A stretch of DNA of 64,000 nt from positions 79,553 to 143,552 of the forward strand of contig NZ_JANUGP010000021.1 in the NCBI RefSeq assembly GCF_024753135.1, written 5' to 3'. This stretch comes from Streptomyces pyxinicus. Lineage in GTDB: Bacteria > Actinomycetota > Actinomycetes > Streptomycetales > Streptomycetaceae. A program made the translations under genes and the position numbers. The notes under the pieces are model-generated. The model had not been told where the DNA came from. It saw only the letters and a list, made by a program, of their open reading frames with translations, and searched no databases. Below, in pieces: positions 1 through 8,647 of the stretch. Every line of letters starts with the position of its first letter. Positions within the stretch are counted from its first letter, which is position 1.

Positions 1-36
1 CCGTGTGAACGGGAGGCGTTGGTGGTGAGGACGGAC

Positions 37-1872
37 TCAGCCGAGCCGGAACCTCTGGGCGGTGGAGCCGTTGCAGTCCCAGATCTGGAGGCGGGTGCCG
101 TTGGCGGTCGCGCCGCTGGGGGAGTCGAGGCAGCGGCCGGACTGGGGGTTGAGGAGGGAGCCGTCGGCCTGCTGTACCCATTTCTGTCCGCCGACGCCGT
201 TGCAGTCCCACAGTTCGGCCTTGGCGCCGTTCGCGGTGCCGTTGCCCTCGATGTCCAGGCACCGTCCCAGTGTGCGCAGGGAGGTGTCCGTGCGGCGCGC
301 CCAGTGCTGGTCGACCGCCCAGGACTGGCAGTCCCAGAGCTGTACGGCGGCCCCGTTGGCGCCGCTGTCGTCGGCCGCCACGTCCAGGCACTTGCCGCCC
401 GGCCCGGGAACGGGCGCGCCGGCGTTCACCGCGAACTTCTGGGCGGTGGAGCCGTTGCAGTCCCAGATCTGGAGGCGGGTGCCGTTGGCGGTGGCTCCGC
501 TGGGGGAGTCGAGGCAGCGGCCGGACTGGGGGTTGAGGAGGGAGCCGTCGGCCTGCTGTACCCATTTCTGTCCGCCGACGCCGTTGCAGTCCCACAGTTC
601 GACCTTGGCGCCGTTCGCGGTGCCGTTGCCCTCGATGTCCAGGCACCGCCCGATCGTGGCCAGGGAACCGTCCGCCCGGTGCGTCCAGTGCTGGTCCTCG
701 GCGTACGACTGGCAGTCCCACAGTTGTACGGCGGTGCCGTTGGCGCCGGTGTCGTCGGCGGCGGCGTCGACACACTTGTTCCCGGGACCGGTGATGGTGC
801 CCTGCGGGCCGTTGGGGACGTCGGTCTCACCGGAGTAGCCGACGGAGACGATGTTCGCCTGGACCGCGTTCTCGGCGGCGTCCGTCGGATAACCGGAGAC
901 CATCACGCCCTCGAAGAACGTGCCCATGTTCCAGTTGCTGTTGTCACCGCCCGTGCCGAGGATGATGCCGCCCTCCTGATGCATGGGCTGATAACCGCCC
1001 CGGGTGGGCAGCCCCCCGTCCCACCAGGTCGTCAGCCCCCCGGTCTGCGCGTTGCCGCCCTTGAGGGCGTACCGCGTCTGCCCGTTGTTCTTCAGCACCG
1101 CCGTGACGTATGTACTGGCGTTGCCCCGGTTGGCGGTGTTGGAGCCGTTGTCGCCCTGGAACATGCCGTTCTCCAGGTCGGCCTCGACCCAGGGCCCGGA
1201 ACCGGTGCACGGGGCGAAGTAGCAGGTGGTCGCGATGCTGACCGCGTCCATGTGGCCGTTGCCGGTGTCGGCCGGGGTGCGCTCGGCGTTGCCGTAGTCG
1301 AAGCAGCAGGCGGAGCCGACGTGGGTACCGCTGGCCACCATGTAGGCGCCCTCGGGCTGACCGCCCACGGCGACACCGGAGGCAACGCCCGTGTACCGGT
1401 AGCCGACTCCCGGCGATATCCACACGCCGTACACCTTGTGCCCGCCCGCGGTCACGGCGATCTCGGAGGCGTCCGCGCCCCGGTCCGCGCCCATGCCGGC
1501 GGTGCCCGCCGGGCCCGGGGTCAGGTCGTTGTGCCGCGCGGTCTGGTCGTAGATCTTCGTGATCACGCACGTGGTGTCCGCGCAGAACGCGTCCTGCCGG
1601 CCCGCGTCCGCGTAACCGCCCGTGGCCAGCAGCCCGATGTCGGTACCTGCCCCGTCGGAGGCACGGGTGACCCGGTACAGCGGACCGTCGTACGCCGAGA
1701 AGACCGCCCGCACCGTGCTGTGCGCGGCGACACACGGGGTGCCGGCGGCGCCGTAGATGTCACACGGCAGTGAACCGGCGGCCTGCGAGGTCTGGGGCAG
1801 ACCGAGCACCGTGGCCAGGACGAGGCCGATGACGGCCAGTATCGGAATCAGTGATCTGGGACTTCCGCGCAT
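37..1872 (-). CDS. Secreted GH54-type alpha-L-arabinofuranosidase with two C-terminal ricin-type lectin (CBM13) domains
   Basis: The 611-residue product starts with a Sec signal peptide (hydrophobic run about 8-25, AxA-like site near 32) and should be exported to remove arabinose from plant arabinan or arabinoxylan. Residues about 34-350 match the AbfB catalytic domain of family GH54: CDIYGAAGTPCVAAHST, a vicinal Cys pair at 189-190, and glutamate 234 (in DLENGMF) and aspartate 310 (in GGDNSN), whose spacing from the Cys pair matches the family nucleophile and acid. Fungal AbfB carries a CBM42 instead; here two ricin B trefoils with QxW repeats (about 358-485 and 488-611) replace it. Start chosen at ATG with AAGGAG upstream. 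The two lectin modules share a nearly identical DNA stretch, listed separately. Confidence 0.88.
   Translation of the reverse strand: MRGSPRSLIPILAVIGLVLATVLGLPQTSQAAGSLPCDIYGAAGTPCVAAHSTVRAVFSAYDGPLYRVTRASDGAGTDIGLLATGGYADAGRQDAFCADTTCVITKIYDQTARHNDLTPGPAGTAGMGADRGADASEIAVTAGGHKVYGVWISPGVGYRYTGVASGVAVGGQPEGAYMVASGTHVGSACCFDYGNAERTPADTGNGHMDAVSIATTCYFAPCTGSGPWVEADLENGMFQGDNGSNTANRGNASTYVTAVLKNNGQTRYALKGGNAQTGGLTTWWDGGLPTRGGYQPMHQEGGIILGTGGDNSNWNMGTFFEGVMVSGYPTDAAENAVQANIVSVGYSGETDVPNGPQGTITGPGNKCVDAAADDTGANGTAVQLWDCQSYAEDQHWTHRADGSLATIGRCLDIEGNGTANGAKVELWDCNGVGGQKWVQQADGSLLNPQSGRCLDSPSGATANGTRLQIWDCNGSTAQKFAVNAGAPVPGPGGKCLDVAADDSGANGAAVQLWDCQSWAVDQHWARRTDTSLRTLGRCLDIEGNGTANGAKAELWDCNGVGGQKWVQQADGSLLNPQSGRCLDSPSGATANGTRLQIWDCNGSTAQRFRLG
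54..648. repeat. Pair of 211-bp near-identical direct repeats (54-264 and 438-648) in the lectin modules
   Basis: The two copies are offset by 384 bp, exactly 128 codons. By eye they differ at only three positions, while the lectin DNA on either side has diverged much more. The repeat encodes the second and third sub-repeats of each ricin trefoil. This suggests recent duplication or gene conversion that kept the reading frame. Confidence 0.85.
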
Positions 1873-1944
1873 GCTGGGCTCCTTGCTGAAGGAGGGAAGT
1901 GCGGTTCTGGACCGTCGAGTTGGAGCACCTGGCGACCGCTGCGG

Positions 1945-1973
1945 AAGCTACGCATCCTGATGGTTGCCGTCAA
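1945..1973 (-). promoter_or_regulatory. Candidate sigma-70-type promoter for the arabinofuranosidase gene
   Basis: On the minus strand a -35 hexamer TTGACG (1968-1973) and a -10 hexamer TAGCTT (1945-1950) are separated by exactly 17 bp. This places the transcription start about 65 bp upstream of the start codon. It is a motif match only. Confidence 0.45.
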
Positions 1974-2086
1974 GATTTGTTGCTTTGGGCTGGGAAGAAG
2001 TTTTGATGGTGGGGCAAGGTGTTTGATCCGGACGACAGTTGATGTCGTGTCAGCCGGCCTCGCAGGGGCCCGGCACGGTCCGCCGG

Positions 2087-2701
2087 TCAGTGACCGGCAG
2101 TTCCCGGAGAGCCCCCGTCCGACGCCCGCCGCGCCGAGCGCGCCGCCCGCTCCGCCCGGGTCAGCAAGGCGGCCCGGCGGCGCGGCCACCAGACGAGGTC
2201 GGCGAGGAACAGCGCGACGACCAGCCAGGAGGCGATGACCTCGGCGGCCGGGGCGGTCAGCGTGTCGTAGCCGGCGAGGGCGAGCGCGAGCACGGCGACG
2301 GACAGGACGATCGGGCGGCGCAGCCGGTCGTCCTCGGCGACCCGGCGCAGACCATCGGCGTACTCGACGACCGCGGGCGCCGGCCGCCGATCCCCGACGT
2401 CCTCGCCACGCCTGGTCGCCCGGACCGCCGCGGCGCGCCCGCCGGCATCCAGCTCCCCGGCCCCGGGCCACGCCTTCCGCATGCGCCGCGCCGACCGGAT
2501 CCCGTGGCACGGGCCCAGGATCACGAACACCACCGCCGCGCCCGCCCACGAGCCGGACTCCACCAGGACGAACGCCCCGAAGAAGACACCGGCGGGCAGC
2601 CCCGTGCCCAGCGCCCTGCGCAGCGGGCCTCCCTGCCACACCCAACCCGGTACGAGGATCACCCGCCCAGAGTCCCGATCACCCGTCGCCGAAGCGATCA
2701 C
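2087..2701 (-). CDS. Hypothetical membrane protein
   Basis: The 204-residue product has hydrophobic segments near residues 34-60 and two closely spaced ones near 130-170, with charged linkers between them. This predicts an integral membrane protein of two to four helices. A basic, Ala/Arg-rich tail follows (about 172-195). No enzymatic motif was recognised. The start is uncertain: GTG at 2701 gives the full length, and an in-frame GTG at 2662 is an alternative. The strand and GC3 pattern support it being real. It lies alone between the arabinofuranosidase and a methyltransferase on the same strand, with about 100 bp separating it from the latter. Confidence 0.6.
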   Translation of the reverse strand: MIASATGDRDSGRVILVPGWVWQGGPLRRALGTGLPAGVFFGAFVLVESGSWAGAAVVFVILGPCHGIRSARRMRKAWPGAGELDAGGRAAAVRATRRGEDVGDRRPAPAVVEYADGLRRVAEDDRLRRPIVLSVAVLALALAGYDTLTAPAAEVIASWLVVALFLADLVWWPRRRAALLTRAERAARSARRASDGGSPGTAGH

Positions 2702-2801
2702 CGAAACGCCGAGGTGGCCCCCCGGCCTTCCCTCTTACCCAGCGGCTCGCGATTCCCGCTCCTGCCGAGGGGCCCACAGCACGGCGCACGCCCCGCAGGA
2801 C

Positions 2802-3482
2802 TCAGCGCAGTCGGCGGGCGCGCAGCACCACGTCGTCGGTGTGGTGCGCGCCGGCACCTCCGTCGGGCATCACACGTGGCCGTGTCTCGTCCACCTCCAC
2901 CAGCCAGTCCTCGGTCAGCAGCGCGGCGACCATGGCGGGCCAGACGTAGTCGGCCGGGTCGAAGCCGCTGTCGTCCGCCTGCCGGGTGTGCATGCCCGCG
3001 TGGTGCACGAGCAGCAGCACACCGCCGGGCGCGACGGCCGCGAGGAGCGCCCGTTCGGCAGCGGCGTCGGGCGTCCGCAGCAGGGCCGGGTACTGCGCGG
3101 AGACCAGGTCGAAGGAGGCCGGCGGCAGGGGAGCCTCCGTGAGCGCGGCGTGCACCCAGCGAACGGTGACGCCGACGTCCCGCGCATGCCCGGCCGCCCG
3201 CTCCAGCGCCACACCCGAGACCTCCAGCGCGGTCACGTCCCAGCCGCCGCGCGCGAGCCACACGGCGTCCGCGCCCTCACCGCAGCCGACGTCGAGCACG
3301 CGCCCGGGGGTGAGCCCGGCGGTCTCGGCCACGAGCGCGCCGTTGGGCCGGCCGCTCCACAGTTGCCCCCGGTCCGCGTAACGGGCGTCCCACTCCGCCC
3401 GCACGGCGGGATCACCGACGTACTGGTCGGCGGGTGACGGCGTGTCGGAAGCGGGCGGTTCCGCCGCGATTCTGTCAGTCAT
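2802..3482 (-). CDS. Class I SAM-dependent methyltransferase
   Basis: About 226 residues with the Rossmann-type SAM-binding signature VLDVGCGEGADAVWLA (motif I). An acidic residue follows at the end of strand beta2 (VTALEVSG), then FDLVSAQYPAL (motif II-like) and PGGVLLLVHH (motif III-like). An upstream GXG-poor segment, WDARYADRGQLWSGRPN, is typical of the Methyltransf_11/25 group of small cytosolic methyltransferases, often annotated as tellurite-resistance or TehB-like. The substrate cannot be read from the sequence. The ATG at 3482 was preferred over one 57 bp upstream because homologous proteins begin with a short polar leader like this one. No operon partner is evident. Confidence 0.78.
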   Translation of the reverse strand: MTDRIAAEPPASDTPSPADQYVGDPAVRAEWDARYADRGQLWSGRPNGALVAETAGLTPGRVLDVGCGEGADAVWLARGGWDVTALEVSGVALERAAGHARDVGVTVRWVHAALTEAPLPPASFDLVSAQYPALLRTPDAAAERALLAAVAPGGVLLLVHHAGMHTRQADDSGFDPADYVWPAMVAALLTEDWLVEVDETRPRVMPDGGAGAHHTDDVVLRARRLR

Positions 3483-3573
3483 GCGCCCACCGTCGTCCAG
3501 CGACCGCGGCCCACGCCAGTCTTGTTGCCGGTCCGGCAAAAAGGCGCCCGGGCGGACCCCCCGGGGAACACGA

Positions 3574-3612
3574 CGGTGCCGCGACCGCCTCCGAAGGCCG
3601 GTCGCGGCACCG
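3574..3612 (-). terminator. Strong hairpin, candidate terminator for the 3703-3954 gene
   Basis: A perfect 14-bp stem (CGGTGCCGCGACCG and its complement) encloses an 11-nt loop. It lies about 90 bp downstream of the small membrane-protein gene on the minus strand. There is no T-run, as is usual for actinobacterial terminators. Confidence 0.55.
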
Positions 3613-3702
3613 CCACCAGAGCACCATCAGGTGACACCACAGCGTCTGCCCTGCGCTCGCCCGGGGACACCCACCCGAAAGGGTGATCCCTGAGGACGCC
3701 GT

Positions 3703-3954
3703 CTAGAAGGACTCACCCGGAGCGGCGGCCCCCTCCTCCACACGCGCCACGGCACCGCGCGGCCCGGCCTCCCAGAGCCGCCACGTCGACCACAGCAACA
3801 GGCCGAGGAACACGGCGAGCAACCCCAGCAGCACGACGGTCTGCCGCGCCGAGTCGTCGTCGCCGACCAGATTCAGCAGGAGGCACAAGGTCCAGGCGAC
3901 CACACCCCCGGCATACACGGCCCTGAGCTGCCGCAACTGACGTCCCGACCCCAT
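3703..3954 (-). CDS. Small two-helix membrane protein
   Basis: The 83-residue product has two hydrophobic segments (about 13-30 and 38-58) joined by a short acidic loop (GDDDSAR), and a C-terminal acidic tail. The fold suggests a small integral membrane protein with both ends on the same side. The ATG at 3954 has an excellent ribosome-binding site (GGAGGGG, 6 nt away), whereas the longer form from 3972 would place that site inside the gene. The function is not recognised. Similar short proteins are scattered in Streptomyces genomes. Confidence 0.6.
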   Translation of the reverse strand: MGSGRQLRQLRAVYAGGVVAWTLCLLLNLVGDDDSARQTVVLLGLLAVFLGLLLWSTWRLWEAGPRGAVARVEEGAAAPGESF

Positions 3955-4109
3955 CGTCACCCCTCCGAGCAACCGTCACCCAACGCCCAGCCGGTACCCC
4001 CGTCCCGCGACTTCAGCCGTACGACCGCGCCGAAAACCGCCGGAAGACGGCGGGGGCGGGCGGCCCGGGCGAGAGGCATCCGCGCCGCCCGCCGCACAGA
4101 ATCGATCAC

Positions 4110-4466
4110 ATGACAAAGCGCCCTCCCCCTGAACGGACCCCGGACGGACACTTCGTCCTGATCGGCGGACGGCGATGGCGAGCGACGGACCCCTCCCTCC
4201 CCGAGGAGACCGCCGGACGTCTCCGCCACCACCTCATGGCCGCGCGCCGAGCGGTACGGGCCGCGACGTCGGCCGCCGACCCCGAGGCCGAGCGGTCGGC
4301 ACGCGCGCGGGTGCGGCAGGCGAAAGTGGCGTTGGGGGAGCGCGGCACACCCTGGTGGGAGCAGACCGAGGGACAACGCCGACGCCGCTGGGAGGACGGA
4401 CTCGCCCGACTCGACGCCGACGGAGGTCCTCCACCTCGGACATGCGCCGGGAGTCGGGACTCGTGA
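4110..4466 (+). CDS. Conserved actinobacterial hypothetical protein (118 aa)
   Basis: A small, soluble, very Arg-rich protein. The N-terminus (RTPDGHFVLIGGRRWRATDP) is followed by a helical stretch of Ala/Arg/Glu repeats, then KVALGERGTPWWEQ and RRRRWEDGLARL. I recall this pattern as a common, uncharacterised family in Streptomyces, but no catalytic motif is visible and no function is assigned. It has no signal peptide or membrane helix. The last twelve residues (PPPRTCAGSRDS) look unlike the conserved part and may be a variable tail. It is transcribed away from the small membrane-protein gene. Confidence 0.62.
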   Translation: MTKRPPPERTPDGHFVLIGGRRWRATDPSLPEETAGRLRHHLMAARRAVRAATSAADPEAERSARARVRQAKVALGERGTPWWEQTEGQRRRRWEDGLARLDADGGPPPRTCAGSRDS

Positions 4467-4659
4467 GTGGTGGGTAGCCGCCCTCCGTCCTCTCCCTCCC
4501 CGGCCAGGGAGCCCGGCGCGACCCGGGACGACCGGGAACACCGCGAGCCGTTTCGCGGTTGCAGGAGTACGTGGTGAGCGGCCGGTACCCGGCCGTCCGC
4601 CACGCCGATGTGGCCGAGAGACCGCGCCGTACCGCGGGTCGAGTGTGAGGGAGCGACGG

Positions 4660-5181
4660 ATGACTGTGGGAACCGAGCGGGCCGTACTGGCCGGCGGGTG
4701 CTTCTGGGGGATGCAGGACCTGATCCGCAAGCAGCCGGGCGTCGTGGCCACGCGGGTCGGCTACAGCGGGGGTGACACGCCGAACGCCACCTACCGCAAC
4801 CACGGCGATCATGCCGAGGCCATCGAGATCCTCTTCGATCCCTCGGCCACGAGCTACCGGGACGTCCTGGAGTTCTTCTTCCAGATCCACGACCCGACCA
4901 CGCGGGACCGCCAGGGCAACGACCTCGGTCGCAGCTACCGGTCCGCCATCTACTACACGGACGAGGAGCAGCACCGCGTCGCCGTCGACACCATCGCGGA
5001 CGTCGAGGCGAGCGGGCTGTGGCCGGGGAAGGTGGTCACGGAGGTCGAGCCCGTGGGTGACTTCTGGGAGGCGGAGCCCGAGCACCAGGACTACCTGGAG
5101 CGCTACCCGAACGGCTACACCTGCCACTTCCCGCGTCCCGGCTGGAAGCTGCCGCGCCGGGCGTCCGCCACGACGACCTGA
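4660..5181 (+). CDS. msrA: Peptide-methionine (S)-S-oxide reductase MsrA
   Basis: The 173-residue product reduces the S-epimer of methionine sulfoxide in oxidised proteins in the cytosol, using thioredoxin as electron donor. The catalytic signature GGCFWG is at residues 12-17 (Cys14). It is followed by the family blocks GYSGGDTPNATYRN, HAEAIEILFDP, FFQIHDPT, GRSYRSAIYYT and EHQDYLERYPNGY. Length is normal for the family. The ATG at 4660 was chosen over 4645 because GGAG lies 6 nt upstream. No linked msrB is present. The gene stands alone and converges on the amidohydrolase gene across a shared terminator. Confidence 0.95.
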   Translation: MTVGTERAVLAGGCFWGMQDLIRKQPGVVATRVGYSGGDTPNATYRNHGDHAEAIEILFDPSATSYRDVLEFFFQIHDPTTRDRQGNDLGRSYRSAIYYTDEEQHRVAVDTIADVEASGLWPGKVVTEVEPVGDFWEAEPEHQDYLERYPNGYTCHFPRPGWKLPRRASATTT

Positions 5182-5213
5182 GCCCGGCCGACCGGCAGGC
5201 CACCGGGAGCCGA

Positions 5214-5247
5214 CGAGGGCCCGGCGCATCCGTGCGCCGGGCCCTCG
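5214..5247. terminator. Bidirectional terminator between msrA and the amidohydrolase
   Basis: A perfect 15-bp GC-rich stem (CGAGGGCCCGGCGCA) with a 4-nt loop lies in the 90-bp gap between two convergent genes. Confidence 0.75.
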
Positions 5248-5271
5248 CCTGTCGGTACCGGTACGACGAGG

Positions 5272-6921
5272 TCAGGCGTCCGGGGCGTGATGGACGCGAC
5301 GGCCCCCGACGAAGGTCTGCCGCACCCGCGCCTCGGCGATCTCCTCGGCGGGGCGGGAGAAGATGTCGCGGTCCAGCACGGTGAGGTCGGCCAGCTTGCC
5401 GGGGCTGATGGTGCCGGTGTCGTCCAGGTGGTTCACATAGGCGCTGCCCGCCGTGTAGGCGGCGAGGGCCGTGCTCAGGGTGATGCGCTGCTCCGGCAGG
5501 AAGACGGGCCGGTCGGACCCGGGCTGGCGGCGGTTGACCGCGATGTGCAGGGCGGCGATCGGGTCGGGGCTGGACACCGGCCAGTCGCTGCCGGCCGCCA
5601 GCGTCGCCCCGCTGTCGGCGAGGCCGGCGAAGGGGTACTGCCGGGCAGCCCGCTGCCGGCCGAGGAACGGGATGGTCAGCTCGTCCATCTGCGGCTCGTG
5701 CGCGGCCCACAGCGGCTGGATGTTGGCGGTGGCGCCCAGCGCGCGGAAGCGGGGGATGTCGGCGGGGTCGACCACCTGGAGGTGGGCGAGGTGGTGCCTG
5801 TTGTCCCGCCGGCCGCCTGCACTCCGGGCGGCCTCGACGGCGTCGAGCGCCTCGCGCACCGCGCGGTCCCCCAGCGCGTGGAAGTGGACCTGGAAGCCCT
5901 CGCCGTCCAACCGGGTGACGATGTCCGCGAGTTCCCGGGGGTCGACGAACGAGATCCCGGAGTTCCCGGACGCACAGCCGCACGCGGTGAGGTAGGGGGC
6001 GAGCATCGCGGCGGTGTGGTTCTCCGCGATGCCGTCCTGCATGATCTTGACGGTGTGGCAGTTCAGGGTGCCGACGGTGAACTCCTCCCGCCGGCGGAGC
6101 AGTTCGGGGAGCTGGTCGAGACCGCGGGCGCGGTCCCACCACAAGGCCCCGCGCACCCGCGCGGTGAGCAGGCCCTCGGTGACGGCGCGGCGGTAGGCGG
6201 GCGCCGCGTCGGCCATCGACGCGTGCTCTCCCAGCAGGGCGTCCTGCCAGGCGGTGATGCCATGGGAGTGCAGCACCGCCTGGGCGCGCAACAGGCCCGC
6301 GAGTTGCTCGTCCGGGGTGACCGAGGGGACGTGGACGGCGACCAGCCGCATGGCCCCCTCCTGGAGCATGCCGCTGGGCTCGCCGTCGGCGTCCCGCTCG
6401 ATCCGGCCGTCGGCGGGATCGGGCGTGTCCCGGGTGATACCGGCGGCTTCGAGGCCACGGGTGTTGGTCCAGGCGCCGTGGTGGTCCCGGTTGACCAGGT
6501 AGACGGGCCGGTCCGGGACGACGGTGTCGAGCAGGTGCCGGTCGGGGGTGCCGCCGGGGAAGGCCTCCATGGACCAGCCGCCGCCGGTGATCCAGGGGCG
6601 GTCGGGGTGGGCGTCGGCGTAGGCGCGGATCCGGGCGGCGTGGTCCTCCGTGCCCGTGGCATCGGACAGGTCGCACTGGCCCATCTCCACACCCGCGCCG
6701 ACCGGGTGCACGTGCGCGTCCTGGAAACCCGGGACGAGCAGGCGGCCCCGCAGGTCGACGATCTCCGTGGCGGGACCGATCAGATCGCGCACCTCGTCGT
6801 GGCCGACCGCGACGATCCGGTCGCCGCGGACGGCGACCGAGGTCGCACGGGGGCGGGCGGGATCGACGGTGTGGACCGGACCGCCGGTGAACACGAGGTC
6901 GGCGGTGGTGTCGGCAGGCAT
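5272..6921 (-). CDS. Amidohydrolase family protein (YtcJ/NfdA type)
   Basis: The 549-residue metal-dependent hydrolase shows the amidohydrolase-3 layout: a beta-sandwich start (TADLVFTGGPVHTVDP), then the metal motif QDAHVHPVGAG. Later come ITGGGWSMEAF, the internal CHTVKIMQDGIAENHTAA with a Lys ligand candidate, FHALGDRAV, HHLAHLQVVDP and a terminal GSDWPVSSPDP. It most resembles YtcJ-like N-substituted formamide deformylases, but the substrate is unknown. The ATG at 6921 has GGAG 7 nt upstream. It lies 40 bp behind an amino-acid permease gene on the same strand, so the two are probably co-transcribed and serve uptake and breakdown of one N-acylated or amide substrate. Confidence 0.85.
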   Translation of the reverse strand: MPADTTADLVFTGGPVHTVDPARPRATSVAVRGDRIVAVGHDEVRDLIGPATEIVDLRGRLLVPGFQDAHVHPVGAGVEMGQCDLSDATGTEDHAARIRAYADAHPDRPWITGGGWSMEAFPGGTPDRHLLDTVVPDRPVYLVNRDHHGAWTNTRGLEAAGITRDTPDPADGRIERDADGEPSGMLQEGAMRLVAVHVPSVTPDEQLAGLLRAQAVLHSHGITAWQDALLGEHASMADAAPAYRRAVTEGLLTARVRGALWWDRARGLDQLPELLRRREEFTVGTLNCHTVKIMQDGIAENHTAAMLAPYLTACGCASGNSGISFVDPRELADIVTRLDGEGFQVHFHALGDRAVREALDAVEAARSAGGRRDNRHHLAHLQVVDPADIPRFRALGATANIQPLWAAHEPQMDELTIPFLGRQRAARQYPFAGLADSGATLAAGSDWPVSSPDPIAALHIAVNRRQPGSDRPVFLPEQRITLSTALAAYTAGSAYVNHLDDTGTISPGKLADLTVLDRDIFSRPAEEIAEARVRQTFVGGRRVHHAPDA

Positions 6922-6961
6922 GGCGTGGCTCCAGGGGTGGGGGTGGCGGACAGGGGGAGTC

Positions 6962-8488
6962 TCAGGGAAGGGGCCGGACCGGACCTCGGGCGGATTCGTC
7001 CATCGGCAGGGCGATGGCATCGGCATCCGTGCCACGGCCGGTGGCGAAGTAGGCGGAGCGGTGGCGCCACTTGGCGACGGCCGCGGCCGTCAGACCGGTG
7101 ACGACGAACAGCGTCGGGATCAACAGCAGGAACCAGCCGTTGTCCGGGGTCGCCTCGAAGTGATCGCTCATGGTGGCGTACTGCCAGGCCAGGTACCCGC
7201 CGAGTCCGAACAGCACCAGCGCGCTGAGACCGGGGACGAGGACGCGGCGCAGGGCCTCCAGGGGGCCGTCGCGCAGCGCGCCGCGGAACCGCACGGCGCA
7301 GGCCAGCGCGGTGAGGCCGTAGTACAGGGCGACGATCAGACCGATGGAGTTCACGGCGGTGAGGATCATCAGGTTGATCTTCGGGATGCCGACCGCCAGG
7401 ACCGCGACGGCCGCCGACAGGGCCATGATCATGACCGTGCCCACCGCGGGCGAGCCGTAGCGCGGGTGGATCTTCGTCCACCTGCGGCCGAGGGTCCGGT
7501 CCCGGCCCATCGCGAGCGCGCCGCGCGCGGTGGGGATGACGCTGGACTGGAGCGAGGCGAACGCCGAGCACATCAGCGCGGCGAGCGGCAGCGACGCCCA
7601 CGGTTCCGGGGCCAGCTTGGCGCCGAGATACGTCAGAGCCTGCGGCCCCCGCGCGACCAGCTCGGCGTTGCCCATCGCCCGCTGGAACGCGATCGCCGCG
7701 AACACGAGCAGGCCCAGCATGGCCCCCAGGGCGATGAGTCCGCCCCGGGAGGCGTCGTCGGCGTTCTTCGTCTCCTCGTTCACCGTGAACGCCGCGTCCC
7801 AGCCCCAGAAGACGAACACCGCCAGCACCAGCCCCTGGGCCAGGGACTTGACCGAGCCGATCGCGAAGGGGTTCAGCCACTCCCATGAGAACGACTGGTG
7901 CCCCGAGACGATCGCCCAGGTGCAGAAGACGAGCAGTACGGCGTACTCGAACACCAGCAGCGCCCATTGCAGCCGGGTCGCGGAGCGGACCCCCGTCACG
8001 GCGGTCACGGTCACCAGTACCAGCGCCACCAGCCCCACCACCGTACTCACCCCGGTGGAGCCGGGATCGAGAGCGACACCGAGCACGCTGTACACGTGCG
8101 CCTTGTTGGCGAACTGGAGGACCACCGAACCCGTGACGGTGCTGGTGTACGCCATGAACACGACGTTCGCCACCAGCACCACCCACCCGGTCAGGAAGCC
8201 CGGCCAGGCCCCGACCGAGCGCCCGACCCAGGTGTAGCCGTTGCCGCAGTTCGGCTCCGTGCGGTTCAGCCGCGCGTAGGACAGCGCGATCCCCAGGATC
8301 GGCAGGAAGGCGATGATCAGCAGCGCCGGGGTCTGCCGCCCTGCGTACAGCGCGAGCACCCCCATGCCGATGCCGATGCTGGTGGTCGCGGCCGTACTGG
8401 ACGCCGCGATCGCCACACCGTCCCGCACGCCCAGCGTGCGGCGCATCGCCGTCGTCGGCGGTTCCGTCTCCGGGATGACTGCAGCCAT
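6962..8488 (-). CDS. APC-family amino acid permease
   Basis: The 508-residue inner-membrane transporter has about twelve hydrophobic segments. It carries the APC-superfamily start ASSTAATTSIGIGMG (unwound helix 1), the conserved NCGNGYTWVGRSVG after helix 2, VFVFWGWDAAFTVNEETKNA (helix 6 region with the acidic NEE motif) and RTLGRRWTKIHPRYGSP. It should import an amino acid or amine with protons. ATG start with AAGGAG 8 nt upstream. First gene of an apparent operon with the downstream amidohydrolase and divergent from a TetR regulator; a palindrome lies 50 bp upstream of its start. Confidence 0.88.
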   Translation of the reverse strand: MAAVIPETEPPTTAMRRTLGVRDGVAIAASSTAATTSIGIGMGVLALYAGRQTPALLIIAFLPILGIALSYARLNRTEPNCGNGYTWVGRSVGAWPGFLTGWVVLVANVVFMAYTSTVTGSVVLQFANKAHVYSVLGVALDPGSTGVSTVVGLVALVLVTVTAVTGVRSATRLQWALLVFEYAVLLVFCTWAIVSGHQSFSWEWLNPFAIGSVKSLAQGLVLAVFVFWGWDAAFTVNEETKNADDASRGGLIALGAMLGLLVFAAIAFQRAMGNAELVARGPQALTYLGAKLAPEPWASLPLAALMCSAFASLQSSVIPTARGALAMGRDRTLGRRWTKIHPRYGSPAVGTVMIMALSAAVAVLAVGIPKINLMILTAVNSIGLIVALYYGLTALACAVRFRGALRDGPLEALRRVLVPGLSALVLFGLGGYLAWQYATMSDHFEATPDNGWFLLLIPTLFVVTGLTAAAVAKWRHRSAYFATGRGTDADAIALPMDESARGPVRPLP

Positions 8489-8537
8489 GAGCGCGCTCCT
8501 TTGAGAGGTGTGCGCTGATGAAACAGCCGTGTCAGTA

Positions 8538-8559
8538 TTACGTCAATAAGTTGTCGTAA
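8538..8559. promoter_or_regulatory. Candidate TetR operator upstream of the permease gene
   Basis: An AT-rich palindrome in otherwise GC-rich DNA: arms TTACGTCAA and TTGTCGTAA (8 of 9 positions complementary) around a 4-bp centre. It is 50 bp from the permease start and 88 bp from the divergent TetR start, the usual place for autoregulation and target repression. Confidence 0.5.
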
Positions 8560-8647
8560 GCGGCGCGGGCGCGGGTCCGGGGACCAACTCCCGAGGCCGC
8601 GACCCGCGGGCGGACTCGCGGGGCGCACCCGCAGGCAGGAGACGTAC

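Noticed and set aside
19..1773. Long open frame on the plus strand opposite the arabinofuranosidase gene
   Set aside because: It is a shadow of the lectin and catalytic coding sequence, caused by high GC. It has no signal, motif or start-site support.
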